Positions 16,959-41,981 are shown, counted from the stretch's first letter. The stretch is DNA of 64,000 nt from Kofleriaceae bacterium (GCA_018058095.1 JAGPCO010000018.1:1-64000), one strand, 5' to 3'. Made by a program: numbers and translations. The notes: generated by a model not told the origin, from the letters alone.

Positions 16959-17903
16959 ATGCGCAATTTCGCCATCATGGATCGATCCCGCCGGCCAGGG
17001 CCGCGCTCGCAGCTGGCCTCGTCCGAGGTCCCGGCGGCGTCGCGCCTGGTGATCAATCGCCCGGCCCGGAACCGGCGGCGCGGTCCGTCGGTGTGGCGCC
17101 GCCTGCCCGGCCCCAAGGTCGTGGCCATCGCCTGCGGCCGCGGGCTGCGCCGCTCGGCGCCGACCCTGGCCGTGCTCGGCGCCGTGTCCGGGGTGGTCAC
17201 GCTGACCTACCTCGGCATCCGCTTCCTGACCCACTCACCGCGCTTCGGCATCCAGACCATCGAGGTGCGCGGCGTGTCCGCGCACAGCGCCGACGAGGTC
17301 CGCGCGCTCTTGCCGGTGGACCTGGGCGACAACGTCTTCACCGCCGACGTGCGGCGGGCCGAGGCCACGCTGCGCGCGGTCAGCTGGGTCGCCGCCGCCG
17401 AGGTCCGACGCGAGCTGCCGTCGACCCTGGTGGTCGAGGTGCGCGAGCGCCACGCGGTGGCGTTGCTCGACCTCGGCGAGCTGTACCTGGCCGACGCCAG
17501 CGGGCACCCGTTCCAGCGCGCCGATCGCACCGCCGCCGCGACCCTGCCGGTCATCACCGGCTGGGAACGCGCCGACTACGCCGCCGACCGCGCCGCCGTG
17601 GCCAGCTCGGCCGTGGAGGCCCTGGCGGCCATCGCCGCCTGGTCGGCCCCGGCCGGTTCGTCGGCGCGTCCGGCCGTCTACGGCGTCGACGTCGACGCCG
17701 GCCGCGGCCTGACGCTACTCACCACCACCGGCCTGGCGGTCCAGCTCGGGGCGCCGTCGCCCGAGCAGCTGCCGGCGCGCCTGGCCAGGTTCGACCTGGC
17801 CTGGGCCAGCCTGGGCGCCGACGAGCGCACCCGGGCCCACACCATCCACCTCGACCGCTCGACCCGTAGCGAGCAGGTCATCGTCGCCTTCGCCAAGGAC
17901 TGA
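16959..17903 (+). CDS. ftsQ: cell division protein FtsQ
   Basis: The 314-residue protein has a long basic cytoplasmic N-terminus, one membrane helix (APTLAVLGAVSGVVTLTYLG, near residues 68-87), a POTRA domain (FGIQTIEVRGVSAHSADEVR) and the FtsQ beta domain (VVEVRERHAVALLDLGELYL, DASGHPF). FtsQ links early and late division proteins in the periplasm. The start was put at the ATG after TCGGGGGC; a downstream ATG at 16977 is possible. ftsA follows after 10 bases. Confidence 0.88.
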   Translation: MRNFAIMDRSRRPGPRSQLASSEVPAASRLVINRPARNRRRGPSVWRRLPGPKVVAIACGRGLRRSAPTLAVLGAVSGVVTLTYLGIRFLTHSPRFGIQTIEVRGVSAHSADEVRALLPVDLGDNVFTADVRRAEATLRAVSWVAAAEVRRELPSTLVVEVRERHAVALLDLGELYLADASGHPFQRADRTAAATLPVITGWERADYAADRAAVASSAVEALAAIAAWSAPAGSSARPAVYGVDVDAGRGLTLLTTTGLAVQLGAPSPEQLPARLARFDLAWASLGADERTRAHTIHLDRSTRSEQVIVAFAKD

Positions 17904-17913
17904 AGTACCCGCC

Positions 17914-19146
<1,233 letters not shown>

Positions 19147-19149
<3 letters not shown>

Positions 19150-19238
19150 CAGGCTGTCTCGAGACGCCGCAGGCGGCTCGAGGTCAGCCTGCCCCGTGCC
19201 CGTGCCCGTGCCCGTGCCCGTGCCCGATCTGGGCCCGT
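19147..19238 (+). repeat. palindromic element copy B with five GTGCCC units, starting at the ftsA stop codon
   Basis: The ftsA stop TAG is followed by a hairpin (19150-19191): outer arm CAGGCTG/CAGCCTG, inner arms CTCGAG/CTCGAG and CGCC/GGCG, loop GCA. Then come five GTGCCC units and GATCTGGGC. Arm sequences differ from copies A and C while pairing is kept. Confidence 0.8.
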
Positions 19239-19272
19239 GGCCGTGCCCGACCGACGCCGTGAACGCTTCGGC

Positions 19273-19464
19273 TCAGGCCTGCGCGGCGCCAACCCGCCGC
19301 CCGCGCCCGACCCGGTGCAGCCGCTCGACCCAGCGCGCCAGCACCAGCCGGCCGCTGACCGGCCTCGCCCTGGCCACCCAGGCTGGGCGCTCGTCTCCGC
19401 GCCAGGTCAGGCCCGGCCGCGGCGGCGCTGGCGGCGTGACGTAGGGGTTCCACGGGCGCTGCAT
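19273..19464 (-). CDS. possible small basic protein
   Basis: This 63-residue frame (MQRPWNPYVTPPAPPRPGLT..., with RPAWVARARPVSGRLVLARW) has no recognised family. It is supported by a -10-like TATCCT 8 bases before its ATG, the same leaderless layout seen at many other genes here. It lies between ftsA and ftsZ on the opposite strand. Composition alone would not prove coding. Confidence 0.4.
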   Translation of the reverse strand: MQRPWNPYVTPPAPPRPGLTWRGDERPAWVARARPVSGRLVLARWVERLHRVGRGRRVGAAQA

Positions 19465-19472
19465 CCACCACC

Positions 19473-19478
19473 AGGATA
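19473..19478 (-). promoter_or_regulatory. -10-like hexamer before the small minus-strand frame
   Basis: TATCCT on the minus strand lies 8 bases before the ATG at 19464. Confidence 0.35.
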
Positions 19479-19549
19479 GCGCTCCCGCCCCAGCCGGCCC
19501 GGCCCGACGCCGGCCGGCGCGGCCTTTGCGTATTCCGCCGGTGCACGCC

Positions 19550-19708
19550 CGCACCCGCACCCGGCGCCTCGCGTCGGCTCGATCGGCGCCAAGAAAAATG
19601 CGCGGGGAGATCCGGATCGCAAGAAAAGTACGGGCGTCGCGATGAAAAAGTTGCCCGAGGGGATCGCCCCCTTTCATATGGGCTTTACCAACGGGGAGAA
19701 ACCAAGCA
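19550..19708 (+). promoter_or_regulatory. A/T-richer leader region upstream of ftsZ
   Basis: This stretch is clearly richer in A and T than its surroundings. It holds two AAGAAAA motifs, the palindrome GATCCGGATC, and a small hairpin GGGG-ATCG-CCCC at 19659-19670 that may be enclosed by GCCC/GGGC. A ribosome-binding stretch (GGGGAGAAA) lies near 19694. It likely holds the ftsZ promoter and leader; I cannot fix a -10. Confidence 0.45.
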
Positions 19709-21145
<1,437 letters not shown>

Positions 21146-21241
21146 TCGGCGCGCCACCCGGCGCGGAGCGAAGGTGTTTGCGTTTCACACTAGCTTGACG
21201 CGCGCCTGACCCGGCGACCCCGGGGCGGGCGGCAGCGAACG

Positions 21242-21260
21242 GGGGGCCTGACCGGCCCCC
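21242..21260 (+). terminator. possible terminator hairpin after ftsZ
   Basis: GGGGGCC and GGCCCCC pair over a TGACC loop, followed by TTGCT. The stem is strong, but the T tract is short. Confidence 0.4.
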
Positions 21261-21300
21261 TTGCTGCGTCCGGACCCGGAGTACGGTACAAGGCGCGTCC

Positions 21301-21921
21301 ATGCACCAGCTCCAGTGGGCACGGGTCAGGGCCGACTCGCTCGAGGACGCGCTCGCGTGCGTCCAGGCGCACGTCGACGCGCATGGCAGCGCGGACAACT
21401 GGTGGAGCTGGGTGATGGCGCACGACGGCGAGGGCGTGCGCGTGCGCGAGCGCGAGGGGTGGGAGGTGCAGGACGAGCACCCCGCGGACCAGGCCGCCCG
21501 CGAGCAGGCGGCGCGCGCCGCGCCCGTTCGCTGGGCCTCGATCGAGGCCTGGATCCAGGCCGCCTGGATCGCGGTGTGGGCGCATCTGGGCCTCGACGGG
21601 GTCGAGCCGATCCAGCTCGGCGCACCGTCCGCCGAGGCGCGGGCGACCACGCAGCTGCTGCACACGCTGTCGGCGGCGCAGCTGCGCGAGCGCTTCCTGC
21701 TGGTAGCGCCGGCGGTCACGCCGCCCCCGCCCGACCTGCCGGGCATCCTGGCCGACCACCGGCGGGCGCTGAACGAGGCCCGCCTGGAGGCCGTGGCCGC
21801 GCTGGGCGACGCGCCTGCCGCGCCCTTCCTCGCCGGCCGACCACCGTGGGCCTGGCCGTGTCACCTGATCGACGGCGTGGGCGGGCGAGAGATCTGGCTC
21901 GCGGTGGACATGCACGTCTGA
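21301..21921 (+). CDS. unknown protein
   Basis: I do not recognise this 206-residue protein. It is Trp- and Ala-rich (DNWWSWVMAHDGEGVRVRER, RWASIEAWIQAAWIAVWAHL), has no signal peptide or membrane helix and seems cytoplasmic. A -10-like TACGGT lies 13 bases upstream of the ATG. The end, PCHLIDGVGGREIWLAVDMH, looks like a folded beta edge. Confidence 0.65.
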   Translation: MHQLQWARVRADSLEDALACVQAHVDAHGSADNWWSWVMAHDGEGVRVREREGWEVQDEHPADQAAREQAARAAPVRWASIEAWIQAAWIAVWAHLGLDGVEPIQLGAPSAEARATTQLLHTLSAAQLRERFLLVAPAVTPPPPDLPGILADHRRALNEARLEAVAALGDAPAAPFLAGRPPWAWPCHLIDGVGGREIWLAVDMHV

Positions 21922-21952
21922 GGACGCGCGGCTTCGCCGTGCGGCTGCGGCC

Positions 21953-22612
21953 TCACATCGCGCGCGTGTTGCTCAGCACCACGCCGATGATCGCACACGC
22001 CCACAGCCCGGCCGCGGCCACGGTCGCGGCCCAGAACGCGATCGGGCCCAGCACGGCGGCATCGCCCGCGTCGGCCTCCTCGTCGGCGCCGTCGTCGCTG
22101 GTCCGGCGTGGCGTGCGCCAGGCCGCCAGCACCACGAACACGCAGGCCGCCAGCAGCGTGGTGAGCGCGGCCCAGTGCTCCTTGATGTCGAACCAGCGGG
22201 TCAGCCGGGCCGCGCCGAGCGCCCGCGCCCGCGCCACGTCGGGGCTGACCTCGCGTGGCCCGGGTTCGACCCCGTGCCGGGTCGCCAGCTCGGCCCGCAC
22301 CACCTGGGCCCGGCCGAGCTCGTCGGCGAGCACCGTGGGCTGGTCGAGGTACTCGGCCCGGACCCGGGTCCGGTAGGTCGGGTAGATGACGAGGCCGAGC
22401 ACGAACGTCGCCACGCACAGGGTCGCGCTGATGGCCGCGAACCGGCGCGCCGCGGCGTGCCGGCGCGGCCGCCCGCGCCGGTGCCCGCGCAGCCACACCA
22501 CCAGGTGGGTCGCGGCGCCGACCGCCGCCACCGCCAGCACCAGGTGCAGCACCTGCAGCGGCGCGGCCAGGGCCTCGCCCCACACCGTCGATCCGGCGCC
22601 TGCGCTCGACAT
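21953..22612 (-). CDS. integral membrane protein of unknown function
   Basis: The 219-residue protein has about four hydrophobic helices (LQVLHLVLAVAAVGAATHLV, AISATLCVATFVLGLVIYP, ALTTLLAACVFVVLAA, AFWAATVAAAGLWACAIIGV) with a charged loop between helices 2 and 3 and an acidic loop between 3 and 4. No family was recognised with confidence. Confidence 0.7.
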   Translation of the reverse strand: MSSAGAGSTVWGEALAAPLQVLHLVLAVAAVGAATHLVVWLRGHRRGRPRRHAAARRFAAISATLCVATFVLGLVIYPTYRTRVRAEYLDQPTVLADELGRAQVVRAELATRHGVEPGPREVSPDVARARALGAARLTRWFDIKEHWAALTTLLAACVFVVLAAWRTPRRTSDDGADEEADAGDAAVLGPIAFWAATVAAAGLWACAIIGVVLSNTRAM

Positions 22613-22619
22613 CGCGGCG

Positions 22620-22625
22620 ACGATA
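22620..22625 (-). promoter_or_regulatory. -10-like hexamer before the membrane protein gene
   Basis: TATCGT on the minus strand lies 7 bases before the ATG at 22612. Confidence 0.4.
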
Positions 22626-22646
22626 TCGCGCCGGCCGGCGGCGCGC

Positions 22647-23357
22647 CTACCAGCTGAACGCCAGGTTGGACGTGAACTGCAGCGAGGTCTGGTACTCGCG
22701 CCGCATCGGCGTGGTGCCGCCGGCGGCGCAGGCCACGCCGCGGCACACCGCGTACCCGGTCGGCGCGTCGGGCGCGCCGTTGAGGCGCCAGCCGAGCAGC
22801 CAGCCGACCCGGTTGGGGATGCCGCGCGGCCGCTCGAACCGGTGATCGATCATCACGCCGACGCCGACGTGGGCCTCGGAGTGGGTGCCGCCGTCGAGCA
22901 CCACCCGCGGCACCTCGTTCGCCGTGGCCGGGTACCAGGTGTCGTGCTGGCGGGCCGCGCCGACCTCGGTGGTGAGCGCGAGCATGGAGTTGGGCCCGAC
23001 CCACGCAGAGCCGACGCGGAGGACGTCGGCGCGGACGATGCCGCCGAGCCGGAGCGCCTCACCCAGCGCCAGCGACGACGGCCCGAGCTCCTGGAACGCC
23101 AGGTAGGCCAGCTCGACCTCGAGGGTCACCCGGCCGAGGCGCTGCCCGGCCGCCACGGTGCCGCCGACCGCCTGGGCGTCGAGCCGGCGGCCGTAGACCG
23201 GTCCGACCGTGGTGCCGACGCGGACGGTCGGACCCCAGGTGTGGTGCGGAGCATAGGCCGCCGCGCCGGCGGCGAGTGAATCCTCGGCCCACCCGGCCCG
23301 CGGCAACGTGACAGCAAGGCACAACGCAGCCCAGGTCGCGAGCGAGGTTCCACGCAT
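22647..23357 (-). CDS. outer-membrane beta-barrel-like protein
   Basis: The 236-residue protein has a signal peptide (LATWAALCLAVTLPRAGWA) and beta-strand-like segments ending in SLQFTSNLAFSW with a C-terminal aromatic residue, as in outer-membrane barrels. A Cys pair (VCRGVAC) sits near the end. A good ribosome-binding stretch, GGAGGGG, precedes the ATG, unlike most lead genes here. Confidence 0.65.
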   Translation of the reverse strand: MRGTSLATWAALCLAVTLPRAGWAEDSLAAGAAAYAPHHTWGPTVRVGTTVGPVYGRRLDAQAVGGTVAAGQRLGRVTLEVELAYLAFQELGPSSLALGEALRLGGIVRADVLRVGSAWVGPNSMLALTTEVGAARQHDTWYPATANEVPRVVLDGGTHSEAHVGVGVMIDHRFERPRGIPNRVGWLLGWRLNGAPDAPTGYAVCRGVACAAGGTTPMRREYQTSLQFTSNLAFSW

Positions 23358-23490
23358 TTGCCCCTCCGATGGTGTCGTACCGGGCGCCCCGCTGCATGAG
23401 GTGTGCCCCCGCCAGGGTTGCCGCCCGAGGCCGGCAATCCGGCCTCGAGTGTCGCACCCCGGTTGCGAGGGGAATCGACGAGTTGCGACT

Positions 23491-23506
23491 TGGCCAGGTG
23501 GTTGCA
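23491..23506 (+). promoter_or_regulatory. candidate sigma-54 (-24/-12) promoter
   Basis: TGGCCAGGTGGTTGCA has TGGC and TTGCA boxes with GG and GC 10 bases apart. The expected start of transcription is about 23 bases before the ATG at 23540. Confidence 0.6.
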
Positions 23507-23539
23507 CAACCGACAGCAGCACCCACACCCGAGGTTCCC

Positions 23540-24121
23540 ATGACCAAGCTCACGACGCTGCTCCTCACCCTCGCCCTGGCCCTGACTGGCTGCGCCGGCG
23601 GCATCGACGATCCAGATGATGGTGGTGGGGGTGGTGATGGCACCGGCGGCGGTAACGGCAACGGTGGCGGCGGTGGTGGTGGCGGCGGCGGTGGTGGCGG
23701 TGGCGGGGACGGCGACAACGCAGCGGCCTACCTCGACACCTTCTCGGCGGCCGATTGCGGCAAGGCGTTCGAGTGCCAGGGCTCGTTCCCGACCGACGCC
23801 GGCGTCACCTTCGCCGAGGCGTTCGGCGCCTCGGAGGCCGAGTGTGTCAGCGTCTCGGCCGAGGCGTTCCAGTTCGCCGAGATCGTCACCAGCGTCACCG
23901 CCGGTCGGATCACCTTCGACAGCGCGGCGGCCGCGACCTGCGTGAGCGGGCTCGACTTCGGGACCTGCACCCAGTACTGGGATGGCACCTCGAACCTGCC
24001 GGCCGCCTGTGACACCGTCCTGATCGGCACGGTGCAGGTCGGCGGCGCGTGCACGATCGACTTCGACTGCGCCGGCGCCACCACGGTGTGCGAGGCGGCT
24101 CGCTGCGCCGCGGGCAGCTGA
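23540..24121 (+). CDS. lipoprotein with polyglycine linker and Cys-rich domain
   Basis: The 193-residue product has the lipobox LLTLALALTGCAGG, an Asp/Gly linker containing a run of about 15 glycines, and a C-terminal domain with about eight cysteines (DCGKAFECQG, SECVSV-like, TCVSGL, TCTQYW, ACDTVL, CTIDFDC). Such small Cys-rich lipoproteins are common in Myxococcota; function is unknown. A sigma-54-like promoter lies upstream. Confidence 0.7.
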   Translation: MTKLTTLLLTLALALTGCAGGIDDPDDGGGGGDGTGGGNGNGGGGGGGGGGGGGGGDGDNAAAYLDTFSAADCGKAFECQGSFPTDAGVTFAEAFGASEAECVSVSAEAFQFAEIVTSVTAGRITFDSAAAATCVSGLDFGTCTQYWDGTSNLPAACDTVLIGTVQVGGACTIDFDCAGATTVCEAARCAAGS

Positions 24122-24165
24122 CCGGCCGGCCGCGCGCAGCGACGGCCACGCGGCCGTCCGGACGC

Positions 24166-31802
<7,637 letters not shown>

Positions 31803-31808
31803 GCGCGC

Positions 31809-31814
31809 ACGGTA
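31809..31814 (-). promoter_or_regulatory. -10-like hexamer before maeB
   Basis: TACCGT on the minus strand lies 6 bases before the ATG at 31802. A plus-strand TATGCC at 31813 shares its TA. Confidence 0.4.
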
Positions 31815-31970
31815 TGCCGCCGGCACACCGGGGCGCAACGCCGCGGCGCCCACACCCACGCACCAGCGCGCACGGCGTGGGCCGACCCCCAGGGCCAGGC
31901 AAGGCCGGCGCCGACAAAGGTGCGGTGTGAGTATCAAGATCGGCCAGGCCTGGCCGACAGTCCGGATCAC

Positions 31971-32474
31971 GTGGAGTACTTGCAGGGCGAAGCGCTCGAG
32001 GAGCTGGCCGCGGCCTGGATCGCCGCCCTGACCAGCGCCGTCGAGGCGGTGGCCACCACCACGCTGCGCCTGCCCCGACCCGAGGAGATCGCCGAACCAG
32101 CCGAGCTCGGCCCGCTCGGCGGCTTCCTCAGCGTGGTCGCCCCCAGCTACGCGGTGCAGCTCGGCCTGATCGCCGACGAGGCGCAGATGCAGGCGCTGGC
32201 GACCGCGTTCCTGCGCGGCCTGGGCGGGCCGGCCTCGGCGCGCGAGGTGGTGACCGTGCTGTGCGAGCTGCTCGAGCTGCTGGCCGGGCTGGCGCTGGCG
32301 GCCCCGCCGCTGAGCGGCCGCCCGCGCGGCGTCATCGGCCCGCAGGCGTTCGGCGTGCCGTTCGTGGCGTACGGGCCGATCGACGTGCCCGATCGGGCGC
32401 TGGTGCGCCGGCGGACGTTCCAGGTCGGCGCCGGGCCGGTGGCGATCGTCGTCGTGGTCTACCCCCGGGCGTGA
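31971..32474 (+). CDS. CheX-like domain protein
   Basis: The 167-residue protein resembles the CheX/CheC phosphatase fold: an N-terminal helix ([20 protein letters not shown]), a beta hairpin with [20 protein letters not shown], a helix ([12 protein letters not shown]) and a second long helix ([19 protein letters not shown]) where CheX has its ExxN motif. That motif is not intact (CELLEL), so phosphatase activity is doubtful. The start is uncertain: GTG at 31971 or GTG at 31920. Confidence 0.55.
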   Translation: MEYLQGEALEELAAAWIAALTSAVEAVATTTLRLPRPEEIAEPAELGPLGGFLSVVAPSYAVQLGLIADEAQMQALATAFLRGLGGPASAREVVTVLCELLELLAGLALAAPPLSGRPRGVIGPQAFGVPFVAYGPIDVPDRALVRRRTFQVGAGPVAIVVVVYPRA

Positions 32475-32512
32475 TCGGGCGCGTGCGGGCGCCGCGCCGG
32501 AGCTGGGCGCGC

Positions 32513-32518
32513 TATCCT
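32513..32518 (+). promoter_or_regulatory. -10-like hexamer, leaderless start
   Basis: TATCCT lies 6 bases before the GTG at 32525. Confidence 0.45.
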
Positions 32519-32524
32519 CACCGG

Positions 32525-34015
32525 GTGAGGGCCATCGCCTGGATCCTGGTCTGCTCCGCCGCGGCGGCGCCCGGCTGCGCCCAGCTGCTGGGGCTCGACC
32601 CGACCTCTCAGGGTGGGGAACCCGATGCTGGCGTCGACCCGTCGCTCCTGACCTTCCGCTTCGTCGTGCGCGAGATCAACGGCCAGGTCACCGACGCGCC
32701 GGGCGAGCTCGAGCTCGACCAGAGCTACGTCCACATCCGCGACGCGGCCGAGCCGGGCGGCTGGCGCCGGGCCCCGCTGGCCCTGGCCAGCGCCGGCGTG
32801 TACACCGCGCAGGTCCCACCCGGCGCGGACTTCTCGGTGGTGTGGGACCCGCCGTACGACGACGGCATCGTGCGCGTCACCACCCTGCCGGCGCGGGATC
32901 AGACCTGGTACTTCAACATCCTCGGCCGCCGCGACGAGGCGCCGCCGCTGCCGACCTCGACGCTGGCGTTCAACCTGACCCTCGACACCCCATACGCCGG
33001 CGAGGCGCTGCAGGTGTACACGCTCGGAGCCTGGGCGGCGCGTAGCCTCGACGCACCGCCGCCTGGCGCGACCACGCTGGCGCCGGCGCCGCTGGCGGCC
33101 GAGTCCTTCAGCAGCATCAGCGGCCGGCCGCTGGCCAACCTGGTCGGCAGCCGCGGCGACGCGATGACCGTGTTGCGCTACGTCGGCAACAAGCTGCGCG
33201 GCGCGCTCACCGTCCCGTCGTTCGACGTCGTCGACGGCGAGAACGTGGTGACCGGCACGCTGCTGACGGTGGCCGACGCCCCGATCAACCTCAACCTCGG
33301 CGACGACAGCCCGGCCACCCGCCTGCCCGCGGTGGTGCCCGCGCCGACCAGCGCGATCACCACCTCGTGGAGCGTCAACGCCGCCCCGGCCGCGGCGCTC
33401 GCCTCCAACTCCGGGCCGCAGCTGGCGGCCAACGAGCCCCCCATCACCGGACCGGGCCCGCTGGTGTCGGCCCACGGCAACCCGTTCCCGTGGCCGGCGG
33501 TCCTGACCTACCAGTACTACGCCTCGCGCACGCACACCCCGCCCGGCCTGGCCGCGGTCGCCTCCTCCACCGGCATGTACGTCGTGGCCGATCAGCTCGG
33601 CACCGCCGACGTCGCCCAGGACCTGTCCATCGACGTGCCCTTGCCGGTGGCCATCACCGCGGCCGGCACGACGTTGACCATCGACGGACGCGTGGTCACC
33701 GCCGACCTGAGCCAGCCGATCGAGGTCACCTACACCACCGACCGCACCGGGGCCGACTACTACTCCCTCGCCGTGTACGCGCTGGAGGATCGCGCCGGCG
33801 CCACCGCCTACGTGACCAAGGTCAGCATGGGCCAGGTGGCGTCGGTCGGCCCACCGCGCTTCGTCATCCCGGGCGGGCTGCTGCAGGTCGGGGTGCCGTA
33901 CATCCTGCGCGCCAACGTCGCCCGCGGCTTCCCGAACATGCCAGCGGGTGACACCAAGCCGGTGCTGCCGTACCGGGTCGGCTACCTCGACGCCGGCTCG
34001 GTCATCTTCCAGTAG
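32525..34015 (+). CDS. beta-rich lipoprotein of unknown function
   Basis: The 496-residue protein starts at GTG and has a short signal with lipobox-like AAAAPGCAQ. The rest is predicted beta-rich with an early sandwich-like part ([19 protein letters not shown]) and repeated short strands. No family was recognised. It converges with and overlaps the next gene by 14 bases. Confidence 0.7.
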   Translation: MRAIAWILVCSAAAAPGCAQLLGLDPTSQGGEPDAGVDPSLLTFRFVVREINGQVTDAPGELELDQSYVHIRDAAEPGGWRRAPLALASAGVYTAQVPPGADFSVVWDPPYDDGIVRVTTLPARDQTWYFNILGRRDEAPPLPTSTLAFNLTLDTPYAGEALQVYTLGAWAARSLDAPPPGATTLAPAPLAAESFSSISGRPLANLVGSRGDAMTVLRYVGNKLRGALTVPSFDVVDGENVVTGTLLTVADAPINLNLGDDSPATRLPAVVPAPTSAITTSWSVNAAPAAALASNSGPQLAANEPPITGPGPLVSAHGNPFPWPAVLTYQYYASRTHTPPGLAAVASSTGMYVVADQLGTADVAQDLSIDVPLPVAITAAGTTLTIDGRVVTADLSQPIEVTYTTDRTGADYYSLAVYALEDRAGATAYVTKVSMGQVASVGPPRFVIPGGLLQVGVPYILRANVARGFPNMPAGDTKPVLPYRVGYLDAGSVIFQ

Positions 34016-35386
34016 GCGCGGGCGCCGCCACCACCCGGTACAGCGCGCCGTCACGCGTCGAGCCGGCCCACAGCCCGTCGAGGCCGGCCACCAGCGGCGC
34101 GCTGCAGAAGGTGTCGCCCCGCCCGAACGGGTCCCCGGCCGGCGCCGCCGCCACCTGGCGCCACGCCTGGCCGGGGCGGGCGCGATACAGGCCGGCCCGC
34201 GTCAGCAGCCAGTGGACGCCGTCGACGATGACCAGGTCCTGCGGTGCGCCGGCGCCAGGCGGCAGCGGCACCGGCGTGAACCGCTTGCCGTCGTCGCTGC
34301 GCCACACGCCGCCGCCGCCCCGACCAGCCGGCCCGGGTCGGCCGGCGATCCAGTACAGGGCGCGGGCCGGCCGGTCCGGGGCGCCCGCGTCGATCGCGAA
34401 GCGTCGGGTCACCAGGCCACCCTCGGCGCTGACCCGGGCCACCACCGCCGGCGGCGTGGCCGGGTCGAGCGGGTCGCCCGTCCACACCGCCAGGTCCCAG
34501 CGCAGGCGACGCTCGTTGTTCTGCAGGCCGGCGTACAGCCGGCCGCGGAAGCGCACCATCGACGTGGTGCGGACCACGCCGACGGCGGCGCCGGCGCCGG
34601 GGAAGCAGCGTGGGGTCAACTCGCCGCCCGCGAGCGGGCCGGCGAACAGCGCGCCCGGGAACGAGGTGCCGCCGCGCCGCTCGAGGTCGACCGAGCCGCC
34701 GCTGACGACGATGGCGCCGCGGTAGCGGATGACGTCGAGCGCGTGGAACGCCCACGGCACCAGCCGGGTCCCGGCCGGCGGCTGGTCACCCACGGTGAGC
34801 GGCGCGAACTGGCCGCCGGCGTCGGACACGAACACGTAGTCCTCGAAGCGGGCCGAGGTCAGGCCGAAGCCGCCATACGCCGGCGCGTCGGCGTCGGTCG
34901 CCCACAGCCGGTCGTCGATGACCCGGACCCTGGTGATGCCCTGGCCGCCGACCTCGTGGGTCACGCCGGTGGTGCCGCCGCGGTCCCAGTCGAGCAGCGT
35001 GGTCCAGCCAGCGTCGGGCTGATAACGCAGCAGGCGCGCGCCGTCGAGCTCGATCGGCTGCGCCGCGCTGGCGACGACCAGGCCGCCTCGGAACTCGACC
35101 AGGTCGCAGGTGATGGCGTGGGCCCCGGCGGGCGGGTCGATCCGCTGCCAGCGCAGGTGTGGCGTCGTCGCCAGCGCGGCCAGGCCCGGGCCGAGGGTCG
35201 GTCGGCCCAGGTCCTCGCCGTCGGGTTCGTCGCGCGGCGCCGGCGGCAGGTCGAGGCTGGCCAGCAACGGCGGCAGGCCGGCGCCGGCGCGGGTGACGGC
35301 CATCGACGGCGCGATCGGGGTGGACCCGCAGCTGGCGCCGAGGGCCACGCTCACGGCCACCGCAGCGCCGGCGCCAGGCCGCGCCC

Positions 35387-35390
<4 letters not shown>
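34002..35390 (-). CDS. propeller-like lipoprotein
   Basis: The 462-residue protein has a lipobox (VAVSVALGASCGS) and a mature part with repeated blades (DLVEFRGGLVVASAAQP, VRVIDDRLWATDADAP, MVRFRGRLYAGLQNN, VWRSDDGKRFTPVPLP) suggesting a beta-propeller. Function is unknown. Its GTG start overlaps the uvrC stop (GTGA), so it is probably the last gene of the rseP-uvrC transcript. Confidence 0.7.
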
Positions 35391-37318
<1,928 letters not shown>

Positions 37319-37342
37319 GACCCGACCCGGCCGCCGGCCCGG

Positions 37343-38431
37343 CTAGAAGAAGCGGCCGACGTCGCCGACGGTGACCAGCACCATCAGCACGATCAGCACC
37401 AGCACCCCGCCCATGTGGATCGTCGCCTCGATGCGGGCGTTGGCGCGGCGCCGGGTCACCAGCTCGTAGCCGAGGAAGACCAGGCGGCCACCGTCGAGGG
37501 CCGGGATGGGCAGCAGGTTGAACAGGCCGAGCCAGACGTTGAGCATCATCAGCAGGCCGACGAACTGGACCCAGCCCGCGTCGATCGACTTCTTGAACTC
37601 CTCGGTGATGCGGACCGGGCCGCCGAACTCGGCCTTCTCCTTGCCGGTCACGATCGACCACAGGCCACCCAGCATCATCCGGGTCTGGTCGATCGGGAAC
37701 CGGGCCGCCGCGGTGAGCGCGGCGCCGAGGCCGACGTCGCGCAGCTCGTGCTCCTCGCTCGGCTGGATGCCGAGGATGTACAGCTGCTTGCCGGCGGGGT
37801 TGCGCACCGGCGCGCCCTTGTCGTCGGTGCCGAGCTTGGGCGTGATGTCGACGTCGAAGGTCTTGCCGGCGCGCTGCACGGTGACCTTGACCGGGGCGCC
37901 GCCCTTGGCGGTCACCGTCTCGGTCAGGCTGACCAGCGTGCCCTGGGGCGAGTTGAGCCAGACCGGCTGACCGTCGATGGCGAGGATGCGATCGCCCGGC
38001 GCCAGCTTGCCGGCGGCGTCGTAGCCCTCCTTGACCGCGGCCACGCCGTACCAGCGCTCCGCGCTCTTCATGCCGTGGAAGGCGTACAGGCCGAGCGCCA
38101 GCACCGCCGCCGCCAGGTAGTTGGCGCCGGGGCCGGCGAAGATCGCGGCCATGCGCTGCCAGGTCGGCCGGTTGGGGTAGGCCCGCTTGTCGTCGGGGTC
38201 GACGTCCTCGATGACGTTCATGCCCTTGATCTGGGCGTAGCCGCCGAACGGGATGGGCGCGATCTGGAACACCGTGCCGGTCTTCTTCGACTTCCACTTG
38301 AGCAGCCCCGGCCCGAAGCCGACGCTGAAGACCTCCACGTCCATGCCGCACCAGCGCGCCACCAGGTAGTGCCCGAACTCGTGGACCACGATCAGGAAGC
38401 TCAGCGCGAGGATCGCGACCACGATGGACAT
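37343..38431 (-). CDS. rseP: RseP-type site-2 membrane metalloprotease
   Basis: The 362-residue protein has the zinc site HEFGH at residues 17-21 in the first membrane helix, one PDZ domain (about 115-200: GYDAAGKLAPGDRILAIDG), and the second active-site motif NLLPIPALDGGRLVF. E. coli RseP has two PDZ domains; a single one is common in other bacteria. It cleaves anti-sigma factors or signal-peptide remnants in the inner membrane. TATAGT 9 bases upstream supports the start at 38431 rather than longer forms. Confidence 0.93.
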   Translation of the reverse strand: MSIVVAILALSFLIVVHEFGHYLVARWCGMDVEVFSVGFGPGLLKWKSKKTGTVFQIAPIPFGGYAQIKGMNVIEDVDPDDKRAYPNRPTWQRMAAIFAGPGANYLAAAVLALGLYAFHGMKSAERWYGVAAVKEGYDAAGKLAPGDRILAIDGQPVWLNSPQGTLVSLTETVTAKGGAPVKVTVQRAGKTFDVDITPKLGTDDKGAPVRNPAGKQLYILGIQPSEEHELRDVGLGAALTAAARFPIDQTRMMLGGLWSIVTGKEKAEFGGPVRITEEFKKSIDAGWVQFVGLLMMLNVWLGLFNLLPIPALDGGRLVFLGYELVTRRRANARIEATIHMGGVLVLIVLMVLVTVGDVGRFF

Positions 38432-38440
38432 GCGCCCGGC

Positions 38441-38446
38441 ACTATA
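38441..38446 (-). promoter_or_regulatory. -10-like hexamer before rseP
   Basis: TATAGT on the minus strand lies 9 bases before the ATG at 38431. Confidence 0.5.
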
Positions 38447-38546
38447 ACAGGCGCCCTCCGAAGCGCTCGTCCCATCGCCCCGATCCACCTACATCGGCGC
38501 CACCAGAAACTCTGAGGTTCCCGGCTGGCGCCGCGGTGGGACCCGG

Positions 38547-38552
38547 TACCAT
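38547..38552 (+). promoter_or_regulatory. -10-like hexamer before the second kinase-nSTAND gene
   Basis: TACCAT lies 9 bases before the ATG at 38562. Confidence 0.45.
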
Positions 38553-38561
38553 TTGAACGGC

Positions 38562-41966
<3,405 letters not shown>

Positions 41967-41981
41967 GGCCCTGCCCCCGCG

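Noticed and set aside
19196-19230. GTGCCC array as a CRISPR or coding repeat
   Set aside because: Units are 6 bases with no spacers, so not CRISPR. Frames reading VPVPVP through it have no support as proteins.
19642-19708. Leader peptide before ftsZ ([11 protein letters not shown]...)
   Set aside because: The frame has no stop before ftsZ and runs far into it out of frame, so it does not look like a leader peptide.
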